Positions 52,652 to 61,841 of a stretch of 64,000 nucleotides of DNA are shown in pieces (positions within the stretch are counted from its first letter, which is position 1; each line of letters begins with the position of its first letter). The stretch covers positions 688,472 through 752,471 of the forward strand of contig KL647300.1 in assembly GCA_000727475.1 (NCBI GenBank), written 5' to 3'. The position numbers were made by a program, and so were the translations under genes. The DNA comes from Sarcocystis neurona (taxonomy: Eukaryota > Apicomplexa > Conoidasida > Eucoccidiorida > Sarcocystidae). The notes beneath the pieces are model-generated. The model had not been told where the DNA came from. It saw nothing but the letters and a program-made list of their open reading frames with translations, and did no database searches.

Positions 52652-52686
52652 AGTAATGGACAACGGCAGCGGCCAGAGAGCCCGCC

Positions 52687-53064
52687 ATGGCGGTACCAGA
52701 GGAGCAAGTAAACGGCAGAAGCAGAAACTTCACTAAAATAATACTCACGCGCCCGTTGACAGGAGAAGCAGCAGGCGCTCTCAGCGCACCACCAGCGGCA
52801 GTACCAACTAACTGGTGCTTCAGAAAAGCACCACGCCAAGGAGGGACAACTGCAGCACACTTGCATGTGTTGCACTTTCTTGCGAAAGTAGACGTGACAC
52901 CAGGTGACGCAGCCCTATGCAGGAGCCGCAGCAGCCGTAGCCCTCGCAGTGAACCTGAGTCTGACCACGGTCCGTACACCGCCAACGTTGGCTGTCAGCC
53001 GGAACAATGGATAAATATTCGGAGTATAGTAGCAAATACGGTCAGTCGAGGACACTGGTGTTGA
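52687..53064 (+). CDS. Possible 125-residue protein, unknown
   Basis: ATG 52687 lies in a strong context (CCGCCATGGCGG) and opens MAVPEEQVNGRSRNFTKIIL, continuing TRPLTGEAAGALSAPPAAVP and LHFLAKVDVTPGDAALC, to TGA at 53062-53064. A minus frame (52569-52985) is also open. No domain recognised. Confidence 0.36.
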   Translation: MAVPEEQVNGRSRNFTKIILTRPLTGEAAGALSAPPAAVPTNWCFRKAPRQGGTTAAHLHVLHFLAKVDVTPGDAALCRSRSSRSPRSEPESDHGPYTANVGCQPEQWINIRSIVANTVSRGHWC

Positions 53065-53274
53065 ATTTGATACGGTGCAACCTGTGCTCGCGAGCAACAG
53101 GAGAGCAACGTTGCCGTGAAGAACTCTGAGACCTAAAGTCTGCGCAGCTGTTTACTGAAAGGTATACGACGGGCGAGCTCGGTGACCGCACCAGATGCCT
53201 GGCGCGTGCCCAGCAAGCTTGCTGGAAGTAGCAGGACAGGAAGGCTGTTTTGATAACATCGTCCACCGGCTTCA

Positions 53275-53457
53275 ATGCATGCTGCAGCGCTCAGGTCGTA
53301 CAGCCGCAGTTTCGCGCGCGAGAAAGTAGGTGTGGAGCTGAAGTCGTACGGCCGCAGTTTCGCGCACGAGAAAGTAGGTGTGGAGCTGAAGCTGGTCGCA
53401 CAAGGCAGCGAACTCCGCGACATTGGGAAACACAGCACAACGTTGTACCCGTGGTGA
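53275..53457 (+). CDS. Possible 60-residue ORF with an in-frame 16-residue duplication
   Basis: ATG 53275 opens MHAAALRSYSRSFAREKVG; the segment SY(S/G)RSFA(R/H)EKVGVELK occurs twice, encoded by a 48-bp tandem duplication. About 35% of codons begin with G. Minus frames are open as well. Short, unsupported by splicing or homology. Confidence 0.3.
   Translation: MHAAALRSYSRSFAREKVGVELKSYGRSFAHEKVGVELKLVAQGSELRDIGKHSTTLYPW
53295..53390. repeat. 48-bp tandem duplication
   Basis: 53295-53342 and 53343-53390 differ at very few positions. It is a multiple of three and in frame with the ORF above. Confidence 0.92.
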
Positions 53458-53459
53458 CA

Positions 53460-54560
53460 GAAGGGACTACAGCAGTTCGTACGACCAGCACCAGTTGTTT
53501 TGTCGTGAACCATCGCGCAAACAAGTAAGGACGTAACAGCGTGCAATCAGCGGCAGACGCAGCAATACTTGTAGCAGCACATGGAGTCGACGGCAGTGGC
53601 GGTCTCTCTCCCAAGCTGTCGAGGTAGCTCTTTTTGCCTAAGCAGGCAGAGTGAAGAGACAGCAGCTGCAGTCGCTCGTTGCGCCTACTTTCCACGTGCG
53701 AGCACTCCAGCGTAGAGACCCAGCAAACACCAAGGGCTCTGCGGGTCGGGTGGCTCGAGTGCAAGTCCTTAAACAACACTAATGTGCCAGGAAGCGCGCG
53801 CGGAACAACGTGTATATCTTAAAGAGCAGACCCTCTGCAGTCCACATTCGTAGTAACGCAAAAGTGAAATGCGGTGCTGCTCTATGTGGGGCCTTGAAAT
53901 ACGACGATCGGAGTTGATGATAAAAGGGGCGTAACCACTAGCACGGTGTCTGCTATTTCATTTCACAGCAGCAGCTGGTCACCACGTCGCCGCAGCGGCA
54001 CGGGCATCGGAACTCAACAGTGCCGAAGCATTCGAATTAAGAGGAGCCACATGCTATTCGTGCAGGTAGAGGAAGTGCACCCCCTGCCTCCGCGTCTAAA
54101 TCTTTTCTTGCGAAATCCCATTCGTTCACCTCATAGGAAAGCTACCAAAGAAAAGCAGCTTGCCTAATTAGCTGGTGGGGACCTTGTCCAGAAAAAAGGC
54201 ATCCACCTGCAACCACGGACTCATCCTGTGACTGTTTCTACTACAATCACATTACTCATCGCGCAGGGAGTGCAGCAGGCTCCGAAAGGTGCAACAAGCT
54301 TGTCCGTTCAACATGGACGCCACGTAACAATTTTTGAAGAGAACACGCACTCGTACCGATGCGATGGCCGTACGAGACAACGGCATACCGAAGAATTTGT
54401 TCTCTGCTCGTGTCCTCTTTGCACAGGCCCCCGAGACTGAGAGCTCGATCTGGACGCTGCAATGATGCTTTTCACACTGTCGCGTGCACACACTTTTTAG
54501 CAGTCTTAGGTCGCATACACACACGTAATCAACGCTGACCTCTCGCTCCTCATTCTGCGC
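53460..54560. other. Unique sequence, no confident gene
   Basis: Non-repetitive, with short ORFs on both strands (for example 53946-54167 plus, 54252-54575 minus). None has clear codon bias or splice support. Confidence 0.4.
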
Positions 54561-54562
54561 CG

Positions 54563-55302
54563 ATGTTGTCCACAATCACAGGCACACGAGCTCAATTTAA
54601 ACGCCCAAGCACGACTTCTTCACCAGTACCCTACTCATGCACAAAGATGCTAACTGCACCTGGTAACATGATAAACACACTGCTGACAACACCGAGGAGT
54701 GATCAATACAACCCACTATTCAAAGTCTGCAGCATTGTTCCGGCCTACTACTATACTGTCAACATTCTCTTTTTGAGAATGTTGACAATTCCCCGCAGAT
54801 GAACCATCGAGGCGCGCTTCACAAAGGTTTCTGGTCGGCTACAAGGACCCTACCCTCTTGCTCGGCTGGTACACGTACACGGATCGTAGGTGGACTGTTG
54901 TCAAAAATGAAACTTTCTTCCGTTTCTGTTGCTGTATTTCGGCCTTTAGTGGTGGAGTTCAATCAGCACCGCTTGCACGGAAACACCGTATTTTCTCTCA
55001 TAATGTGCAGGTGTTAGCACCTGCACATTATGTTATTTAGAGTTGTACCGGCTCATGCGCTACTCAACACGGATAAACTGTTCCCGAAGCTACAATTTCC
55101 TCCACTTTTCACAGCAGGCGTCCTGCCCGCCATCGCCAGCGGTTTTTCCGCTGTTAGCAACAGCCTGCCCCTGACGACAAAAGATGTTCGACAGTTACAT
55201 AAAAGACGAAAGCGTGGTGCAATCCACGCAGTCACTTTCCGCTGCTCACTGTGTAAAAGGCTGTCTGCGAGGGGTAAGCTTTTCCGCACTTTCTTCTTGT
55301 GA
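54563..55302 (+). CDS. Three closely packed small ORFs, doubtful
   Basis: ORF 54563-54802 (79 codons) overlaps the next, 54799-55017 (ATG 54799, 72 codons), by an ATGA. The third starts at ATG 55030 and runs to 55302 with a possible GTAAGC donor at ~55276. Codon bias is only moderate (23-25% G-first). Hairpins at 54757-54787 and 54999-55032 sit at the ORF junctions. They may be chance ORFs. Confidence 0.25.
54757..54787. repeat. Perfect hairpin, 13-bp arms, T5 loop
   Basis: TGTCAACATTCTC, loop TTTTT, GAGAATGTTGACA. Confidence 0.9.
54999..55032. repeat. Perfect hairpin, 15-bp arms, 4-nt loop
   Basis: CATAATGTGCAGGTG, loop TTAG, and its exact complement. The stop codon of one ORF falls in the loop and the ATG of the next lies in the right arm. 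Confidence 0.9.
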
Positions 55303-55428
55303 AGCCGGAGTGTTTCCGCCGAATTCACAAGCTCCGACGTGAACAACACACGCAACAGAAACAAAATGGGTAAGCTCCCTGCGCTCTGCAACATTCGAAG
55401 GAAGGAAAACTTCCTCTGTGACCGCACG

Positions 55429-55662
55429 TCAGGTCCGCCTTCCGCAGGGAGTCACTCGCTGTGCATGGGGTAGTGGACAAGGAGGAAGGTCAGCTAGGTG
55501 CATTTTCCTTTCTGCCGCAACTACGTCATACAAAAAGGACCTCTGTCTCCAGCCAAAGCAGCCCCTGCAGCTGCGTTCTGTGGAGCTGCAGACGCAGGCA
55601 GCGGATCCCGTTTCTCCCCTCTCTCTCCATAAAGGCCTGCCCTCTACGCCACACAGACGCAC
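55429..55662 (-). CDS. Possible Cys-rich small exon
   Basis: The minus frame reads RLCGVEGRPLWRERGETGSA, ACVCSSTERSCRGCFGWRQR and FLYDVVAAERKMHLADLPPC, stop at 55429. About 32% of codons begin with G, and Cys content is high. No signal peptide or splice support. Confidence 0.32.
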   Translation of the reverse strand: MRLCGVEGRPLWRERGETGSAACVCSSTERSCRGCFGWRQRSFLYDVVAAERKMHLADLPPCPLPHAQRVTPCGRRT

Positions 55663-57210
55663 ACACGTGCGCTGCCTCGGTTTTACAAAAATCTGCTACC
55701 TGGTTTTCTGTAGAGTGCATACCTTTACTGAATAGAGAAATCTCCGCCGCTGAAACAGAGGGCCACAGGGCCGCATAACGCGGAAACCTTCTTTCCGACT
55801 GCGACCGAGATTCTCTCTTTACGTATCTCAACATACACACACACATAAGAAAAAGACATACGTACATATATGTATGAGCGTATGAATACGTACTGTACAC
55901 GTATGGATACACGTATGTATACAGACGCGATATCGGCCGTCGTCAATATAACCACTACAATACAAGCCCGCCATGTCTGCAACAACCATACATCCCGCCG
56001 TCACAACTCGTTTCCGCGGGCAGCTTGTTGCGTACAAATATACACGCTGGCGGGCGGCTGCTTCGTTTTCGAGCAGCTGCCTTTTTTTAAAAATACAGTG
56101 GCTTTCCGTAACTCTATGCGGCGGTGGTCACCGCGGCATTTTCCCTGCTCAGCTGTATTTGCATCTTTGTTCGAATGATGTTCCGCCCGCTGCTCCCTGC
56201 TGTTCACGTTTGTCTCTGCGGCACGCCCTTGCGGAAGTTGCTCCTTTTTTTTCTTTTAAGCTGCACCTGTCTTTGAGACGCTAACAGAGTTGCCAACCCC
56301 TTCGCCCCTACCTCCGACCACCAGCGTCCCGAATAAAAAACACGTGACCTCGTAGCTCTTCGTCGATCGCGAGGTAGGAGGAAGAAACCAGCTTTTCTCA
56401 CGGACAAGGGGGTGTGCCCCTGCCGTACAAACGAAAGTACACTTCCTTCTACCGTACAAAAACACGCAGAACTGCCTCTCTCTCACAGACATAGATAACA
56501 GGTACGAGGAAAACGTTGCCCTTCGACACAAACATACGAAGGGCGGTGCCACCCCGCTGTCTCACCCACAAACGCAGAGAGGTAGCACAGTGCCTTACCC
56601 TCACGTGCAGACGCAGAAAGAGGGCAGTACCAACAGAACGGGAAAACTATCTTACACGCACGTCTGGCGTTCCATGGAGTATTTACACCCACCAGAAGAG
56701 ACACGAACACACAAAAACGTACACCACAGAAAAATGACCGACGTTCCCCTTAACCTCGGGAACAATCGTTTCCCTTGTCAGACCAGTCTCGTCTTTGCCC
56801 TTCCTAGTGCGACCTTCTCCTTCCGGACGCAAGTCGCTGAGCGCGCCTCTGCGGTGTATGTACACCTCGCAGTTGAGCGCCAAATCCACCGCTACCCGCG
56901 GTAGTCGTATTTACGACTACCGCACTAAGCACAAAAACACCCGGACCTACACGTGTCTACCTCAAAAAAAAAACCGCATGGGCACACGTATCTATCTACA
57001 CATATGGATACGCATAAACGTGTAGACATTTATGCATACAGACATACGTGCAAACATATATACATGTCAGCCCACGAACGGGTGTATGGACATTCCACCG
57101 AAACACACAAAAACTGCAGCCGCCGCAGGGCTTTTTCTTCACTACTATCAGTAACCTGGTCGGTCTTGCGCGCGCGCTCGAATCTGCGTAGGTCTGCGAG
57201 CGGCGTGGAC
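55663..57210. other. Unique AT-balanced DNA with competing short ORFs
   Basis: Candidates include minus 56001-56207 (EHHSNKDANTAEQGKCRGDH), plus 55973-56284 (from an ATG) and minus 56683-56889 (LALNCEVYIHRRGALSDLRP, about 40% G-first). None can be tied to splice sites, and sense and antisense overlap, so none is called as a gene. Confidence 0.35.
56898..56923. repeat. Perfect hairpin, 12-bp arms, 2-nt loop
   Basis: GCGGTAGTCGTA, loop TT, TACGACTACCGC. Confidence 0.9.
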
Positions 57211-57216
57211 AGGAGG

Positions 57217-57529
57217 CTAGAAAGCGGTGGACTGCAAGCAGCGTGTCTCTGTGGCTGTCAGTTCGGGCGCGCAGACATCATCTTCCTCTTCTTCGCCGGC
57301 GTCGCCTTCGTTTTCCTCCTCCTCCTCCGGCCCGACGCCCAATTCGTCCCGCAGGTGCATTTCAATCTGCACGCAGCAGGAAACACCCCTGCACAAGCTG
57401 TCTTCCCTTGGAACGCGGGAAGTCCGTGCAACAGCGACGCCGAGAAAAAACGAAAAGTTCTCCGCACCGCTGCGCCCTACGCGCACCGGGGGGATCTTCG
57501 GGCGCTTCCTCGCTTCGGCGAACCGCGTG
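57217..57529 (-). CDS. Acidic C-terminal exon (plus a possible 43-nt upstream exon), unknown protein
   Basis: The terminal exon 57366-57217 follows a good acceptor (TTCCTGCTGCGTGCAG) and reads IEMHLRDELGVGPEEEEENE, GDAGEEEEDDVCAPELTATE and TRCLQSTAF-TAG: 49 codons, very acidic. A GTGCGC donor at 57486 would join in phase 0 to a 43-nt exon (57529-57487) ending ARKRPKIPP, giving a smooth KIPP-IEMHL. The intron would be 120 nt. The terminal exon is convincing; the small one less so. Confidence 0.5.
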
Positions 57530-57559
57530 CTTCAAAACGCACGTGTGTTTGACAGCGAG

Positions 57560-57910
57560 CCACAGAGACAGAGACGGAGACACACACAGAGTGGCAAAGC
57601 GAGAGACACACAAACAGACCGCGAGACAGAGACAGAGACACACAGAAACAGGAAGACACACTGAGTGACAGGGAGACGGGCAGAGCAGCAAAGAGACGCC
57701 CCGCGAGGGAGACGGGCAGAGCAGCAAAGAAACACTCCAAAGAGGGAGACGGGCAGAGCAGCAAAGAAACACCCCAACGAGGGAGATGCACCGAGCAGCA
57801 AAGAAACATCCCAAAGAGGGGGACGGACGGAGAGGCCTAGAGGCAGACACACGCACACACACCAACAGAGGGGCCCAAAGAGGGAGACCGACTGAGAGAC
57901 GGACGGCAGC
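57560..57910. repeat. GGGAGACGGGCAGAGCAGCA minisatellite, ~37-nt units
   Basis: Four clear units of 36-37 nt start at 57671, 57707, 57744 and 57781, flanked by shorter GAGACAGAGAC-type repeats. Related to the CTGTCTC family elsewhere. Confidence 0.85.
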
Positions 57911-57992
57911 AGACACCCGCACATGCATTCCAAGAGGTCGTGCGTGCTTTAATACTTCTGGCCGGTCACCCGCACAAATCTCGCGCAGCAAC

Positions 57993-58388
57993 ATGTCTCA
58001 GAAACGCCGAAACAGCCCCCGCAGACTTCTCTGCTTACCGTGTCTCGCTGCTGCACTAGGTGGAATCGTCGCAGGTTCTTCCGCAGCCTGCAGACACGCC
58101 AGTCGTTCGCTCCGCCAAGAAAGGAAAGAATTTTTATCGGAGGACAACGCACCTAGACGAACACGCGTACACGCGTGTCTGTCCACTCGTACACAAATAT
58201 CTGCGTATGTGTGCACAACTTTGCGCGACACGAAAACATTCGTTCAAGTAAACGCATCTCTATTCACACATATAAACATACATACATATATGTGTATATC
58301 CAAGAATTCCGTCTACTGTGGATGTCCGAGAAACACACGTCTACCCCACTGCAGACACAACCCACGTACAGGCATCTACAATCAATAA
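57993..58388 (+). CDS. Possible secreted protein start
   Basis: ATG 57993 opens MSQKRRNSPRRLLCLPCLAA and ALGGIVAGSSAACRHASRS (basic then hydrophobic, signal-peptide-like), followed by QERKEFLSEDNAPRRTR. Beyond about 58170 the frame enters low-complexity ACGT/ACAT sequence, so an intron or end is likely there. A minus frame (57949-58152, FLGGANDWRVCRLRKNLRRF) competes. Confidence 0.35.
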   Translation: MSQKRRNSPRRLLCLPCLAAALGGIVAGSSAACRHASRSLRQERKEFLSEDNAPRRTRVHACLSTRTQISAYVCTTLRDTKTFVQVNASLFTHINIHTYMCISKNSVYCGCPRNTRLPHCRHNPRTGIYNQ

Positions 58389-58819
58389 CTAAAAGCAGCA
58401 GATGCGTATGTCGTAAGGCATTCCTTGAAGACAAACACATACGTATATACATATACACCGCATAATATATATATGCGCGGGACACGCACATATATATATA
58501 CATGCAGAGAGAGAAAAACACGCACGTGTAAGTATGTACATATATAGACACACACTGTAGATGCGTATACATACAAGGATATGGGACACACATACGTACA
58601 TATAAATATACATATATATGATAGGTGCACACACATGCTGGAGGCCTATTATATGTATGTATAAAGTTATCCGGACGAAGATATCGTACGACGTCGTTGG
58701 GTCTGCGGCCGTGTGATGATGCGCACGAACTCGAAAACTTGTTTTAGAAGACGTGACTTTCGTCTTCGTAACTATACAGAGTTTCCCCTTCTGCGCCCTC
58801 CTCCTCAACAGAATGTGAC
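58389..58819. other. AT repeats and unique DNA, no gene
   Basis: ACAT/TATA repeats to 58660, then unique sequence that precedes the plus-strand exon. Confidence 0.45.
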
Positions 58820-59197
58820 TAACTTGCGGTGCTTGAAGGCGTGGCAGGAAATTGTAACCGCGCAGCAGATGGGGATTGCCATGACGAGACAGAGGACGAA
58901 GAGGACGACAGCAATGGCTTCCTTGGCATCTGCGGAAGTCAGGCACCCACCACATTGCTCCTCTCCACACGTGAGTCTCCTGCGCTTTTCTCCGTCTGCT
59001 GTTTAAAGATTTATACGCGGCAACCTCACGGCTCCCTTTCTCGCTGTCTCTGCCTTTTCGAGGCTGCTCGCGGCGGTGGCGGCACGGCGTGGTTCGGCGA
59101 CTGCGCAGCTGCCTGCACGTCTGCCTCTCCACGCGCATGGCTGCAGCATCCTGCACCGTCAAACTCCCCCGCTCTCCACAGCTGCACATATATGTAG
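58820..59197 (+). CDS. Unknown acidic/Gly-rich exon
   Basis: The plus frame reads LEGVAGNCNRAADGDCHDET, EDEEDDSNGFLGICGSQAPT and FEAARGGGGTAWFGDCAAAC, stop TAG at 59195-59197. Almost half of the codons in the acidic part begin with G. A GTGAGT inside (58972) could be a donor, but the frame continues open through it. Likely a terminal exon; the 5' boundary is near CTTGAAG or GGCAG (58838-58846). Confidence 0.5.
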
Positions 59198-59199
59198 CA

Positions 59200-60435
59200 A
59201 GGCTATATTTAAGACAGACTGCGTCGTTTACCAACGGCACATTAGAATGTTAAGCCGCTCTAGCGGCAGCACCTGCAACTTCCACCCTCTCCACCGCCCA
59301 CATGCATTGGCCCGCTTCGCTCACTTTTCCCCTGCTCTCATCACGCGTGTGTACTTACACGCGTACACCTGCAAATCTATATATGGACGTGGATGGGTCT
59401 GTCCGTTTGAAGCTGTCTCGCACGTGCGTCAATATATACGTATATATACATAAATGGTCAGCCAAAGCCCCTGTGGATGACGCAGCACCTGTGCCGATAT
59501 CTGCTGTGGCTGTATTCGTGTGGCATACGCTTTTGAAGTGCAGCAGTGTATAAAATCACCCCTTCGGCAGCAGTGCAGTACTACCGCAGCAACGCAGCCG
59601 TGTCTCTGCTCAAAACTCGGCGTCTGCTGCATTTGTCGGTATTTGTTATGCGTACGTCCTTACGTGTCTACTTCTAACCTACTCGCAGACATGCAGACGC
59701 CGCACACGCATACGTTTTTATTTGCAAAGCTCTACGTGTATACTTTTATCTGCTCGCAGACAACAGACGCATCTGCCCTCTCTACTTCCAGCGATATGAG
59801 GGTGTCTGTGTAGGTGTTGGACCGAAGGTATCAATATACGCATATACATATACATATATATATATAGCGTGACATATATATCTCCCCGCATATCTGCCAA
59901 GGTACATTACCAGACGTATAACAAGAATAATTCTCGTTAAATTCCTGCGTTCACCCTTTCATCTACACGACGCAGAAATAGACGCACAAGGCACTTGTTA
60001 CTGACGCCACCGATATATGTTACAACAAACATACAGGTACATTCACGCACACTTAGATACATCCATATATATATACATATATATGTATATATGTACACAG
60101 GTACGCTCACATGTATATCCACGTATACACACATGTATATAGATATACGTACGTCTGTATTTCTACATAATATGTATGCTCATATGTACATATGCACGTA
60201 CAAACTTATATATAGACATATGTACTTGTGTGTACATCCACGTATGCACTCACATATATATATGCGTCCATATCTCTACCGTATGTATCCTTACATATAT
60301 ATGCAAGTACACACTCACGCATATAAGTCTATATTCCTATATTTCTCCTCCTCTCTCTCTCTCTATAAATATATATATATTGGTACAAAGACATATACAT
60401 ATATATATATCCATGTGTGTGTCTCTTTGATCCCC
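59200..60435. other. No confident gene; TA microsatellites from 59830 to 60415
   Basis: 59200-59820 is unique with short open frames lacking codon bias. 59830-60415 is TATA/ACAT repeat. Confidence 0.45.
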
Positions 60436-60439
60436 GTAC

Positions 60440-61180
60440 TTGATCCCGTGGGCGCTGCAGAGCTCCCTTCGCCAGGTCGCTTCCGGACAAAAAAGCGTCG
60501 AGAGAAGCAAGAGAATGGGCAGCAACGTCTTCATAAATGAGAGCACGATAGACAGAGAGAACAAGAAGAAAACTCACCCATGGTGAAGACTACCTCGGCC
60601 ACGAGGTCGCCGTTCGGAAGGGCGTCATTGCCGTAGAAACAAACGACCGTTCGAAGGTGCGAGGGGGGGACGTAGCCGCCGTCGTACAAGCTGTTCACGC
60701 TCTCCTCGCTGTATCGCTCCCTCAGCCTGCAACAAAATCTCGAACAAAACGGCCAGACGCTTGTTCCTGCTGCTGCATCTGCTCCTCTTGTTGCTTCAGC
60801 TTGTCTTGCTGCTGCTTCTCCCTCGCTGCTGCTGGTGCTTCTCTTGCTGTGTCTGCTTGTCTTGCTGCTGCTGCTTCTCTAGTTGCTTCTGTTTCTCTTG
60901 TCGCTTCCGCTTTTCTTGCTGCTGCGTCTCTTTCTCTTGCTGCTGGTGCTGCTTCTCTCTTCTTGCTGCTGCTGTCCTCTTCCTGCTTCTGCTTCTCTTG
61001 CCGCTTCTGCTTGTCTTGCTGTGTCTCCGCGCGGCTGCTTCTTCTGCTGCCACGGCTGCTGCGTGTCTGCCGTACCAGCGTGGACTGCTGCTGCTGCTGG
61101 AGTCGCTGCGGCTGCGGCTGTCTGGGCGCTCTCGCTGCCTCACGCAATTTGCTGTCCGGGCAGGCACGACGCACCGCGCT
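60440..61180 (-). CDS. Unknown protein: charged coiled-coil exon, then two phase-matched conserved-looking exons
   Basis: Exon y (60726-60578) lies between TTTTGTTGCAG and GTGAGT and reads LRERYSEESVNSLYDGGYVP, PSHLRTVVCFYGNDALPNGD and LVAEVVFTM; 40% of its codons begin with G. A 49-nt intron (60577-60529) joins in phase to exon z (60528-60440): DVAAHSLASLDAFLSGSDLA, KGALQRPRDQ, then a GTACGG donor. Upstream (61174-60760) a minus frame is rich in Gln/Glu/Lys/Arg/Ala (KQKRQEKQKQEEDSSSKKRE, REKQQQDKLKQQEEQMQQQ), clearly coiled-coil-like. A 32-nt GT...AG stretch (60727-60758) would link it in phase (EQA-LRERY), though that is shorter than any usual intron. No family recognised. Confidence 0.68.
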
Positions 61181-61840
61181 GCGGCCTTCCTTTGTCTACA
61201 AGCGTGTGTGTCGACGAGGCGCATGCACCCACGGATACACGTGTGTCAGTCTGCAAAATCCACGTAAAAGTTATCCGATGGGCCAACCCCACCACCAGGA
61301 GAAACACGCATGCCTGCGGACATCCCGCTGCAGGGAGTGGTAGAGACAGCATGGGGATGGGCAAAAAACGAAGAGACGCATGCACCTGCACGTATGTAAC
61401 AGAACCGGGTGGAGAGGACTTGTCAACATGATAAAAGAGGATGAAGAAAGTCGTGTGTACATGTGCGGGTCTGTCTGGCACACACATACCGCGAGAGTCA
61501 AGTTCAGAGCTGAGGTGTAGATACACCAGGCGTAAGACGATCAACACAGACGTCTGCGAGGGTACCCCACACACGCCTACACACACACGAATACGCATCC
61601 GTGGACACGTCGACGTCATATATATGTAGACAAAAAAAGACAGTTTCCCCTATATACATATATGGCGCCTGCATACAATGAGGACAAAGCTATGACCACA
61701 CAACGTTTGAAAAAGGCACTCCCCCAGTACCTGTATTTTATACTTCCCTTAATGAAGACACACGTATGCATATGTGTGATGCATACATACATATGGATAT
61801 GTATATACGTGTGATATGATATGCATATATATGTATATAA
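61181..61840. other. No confident gene
   Basis: Unique sequence with ACGT/TATA patches. A plus frame ending GKKRRDACTCTYVTEPGGED-LST (61431) and TA repeats near 61640-61840 are the only things of note. Confidence 0.4.
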
Positions 61841-61841
61841 G

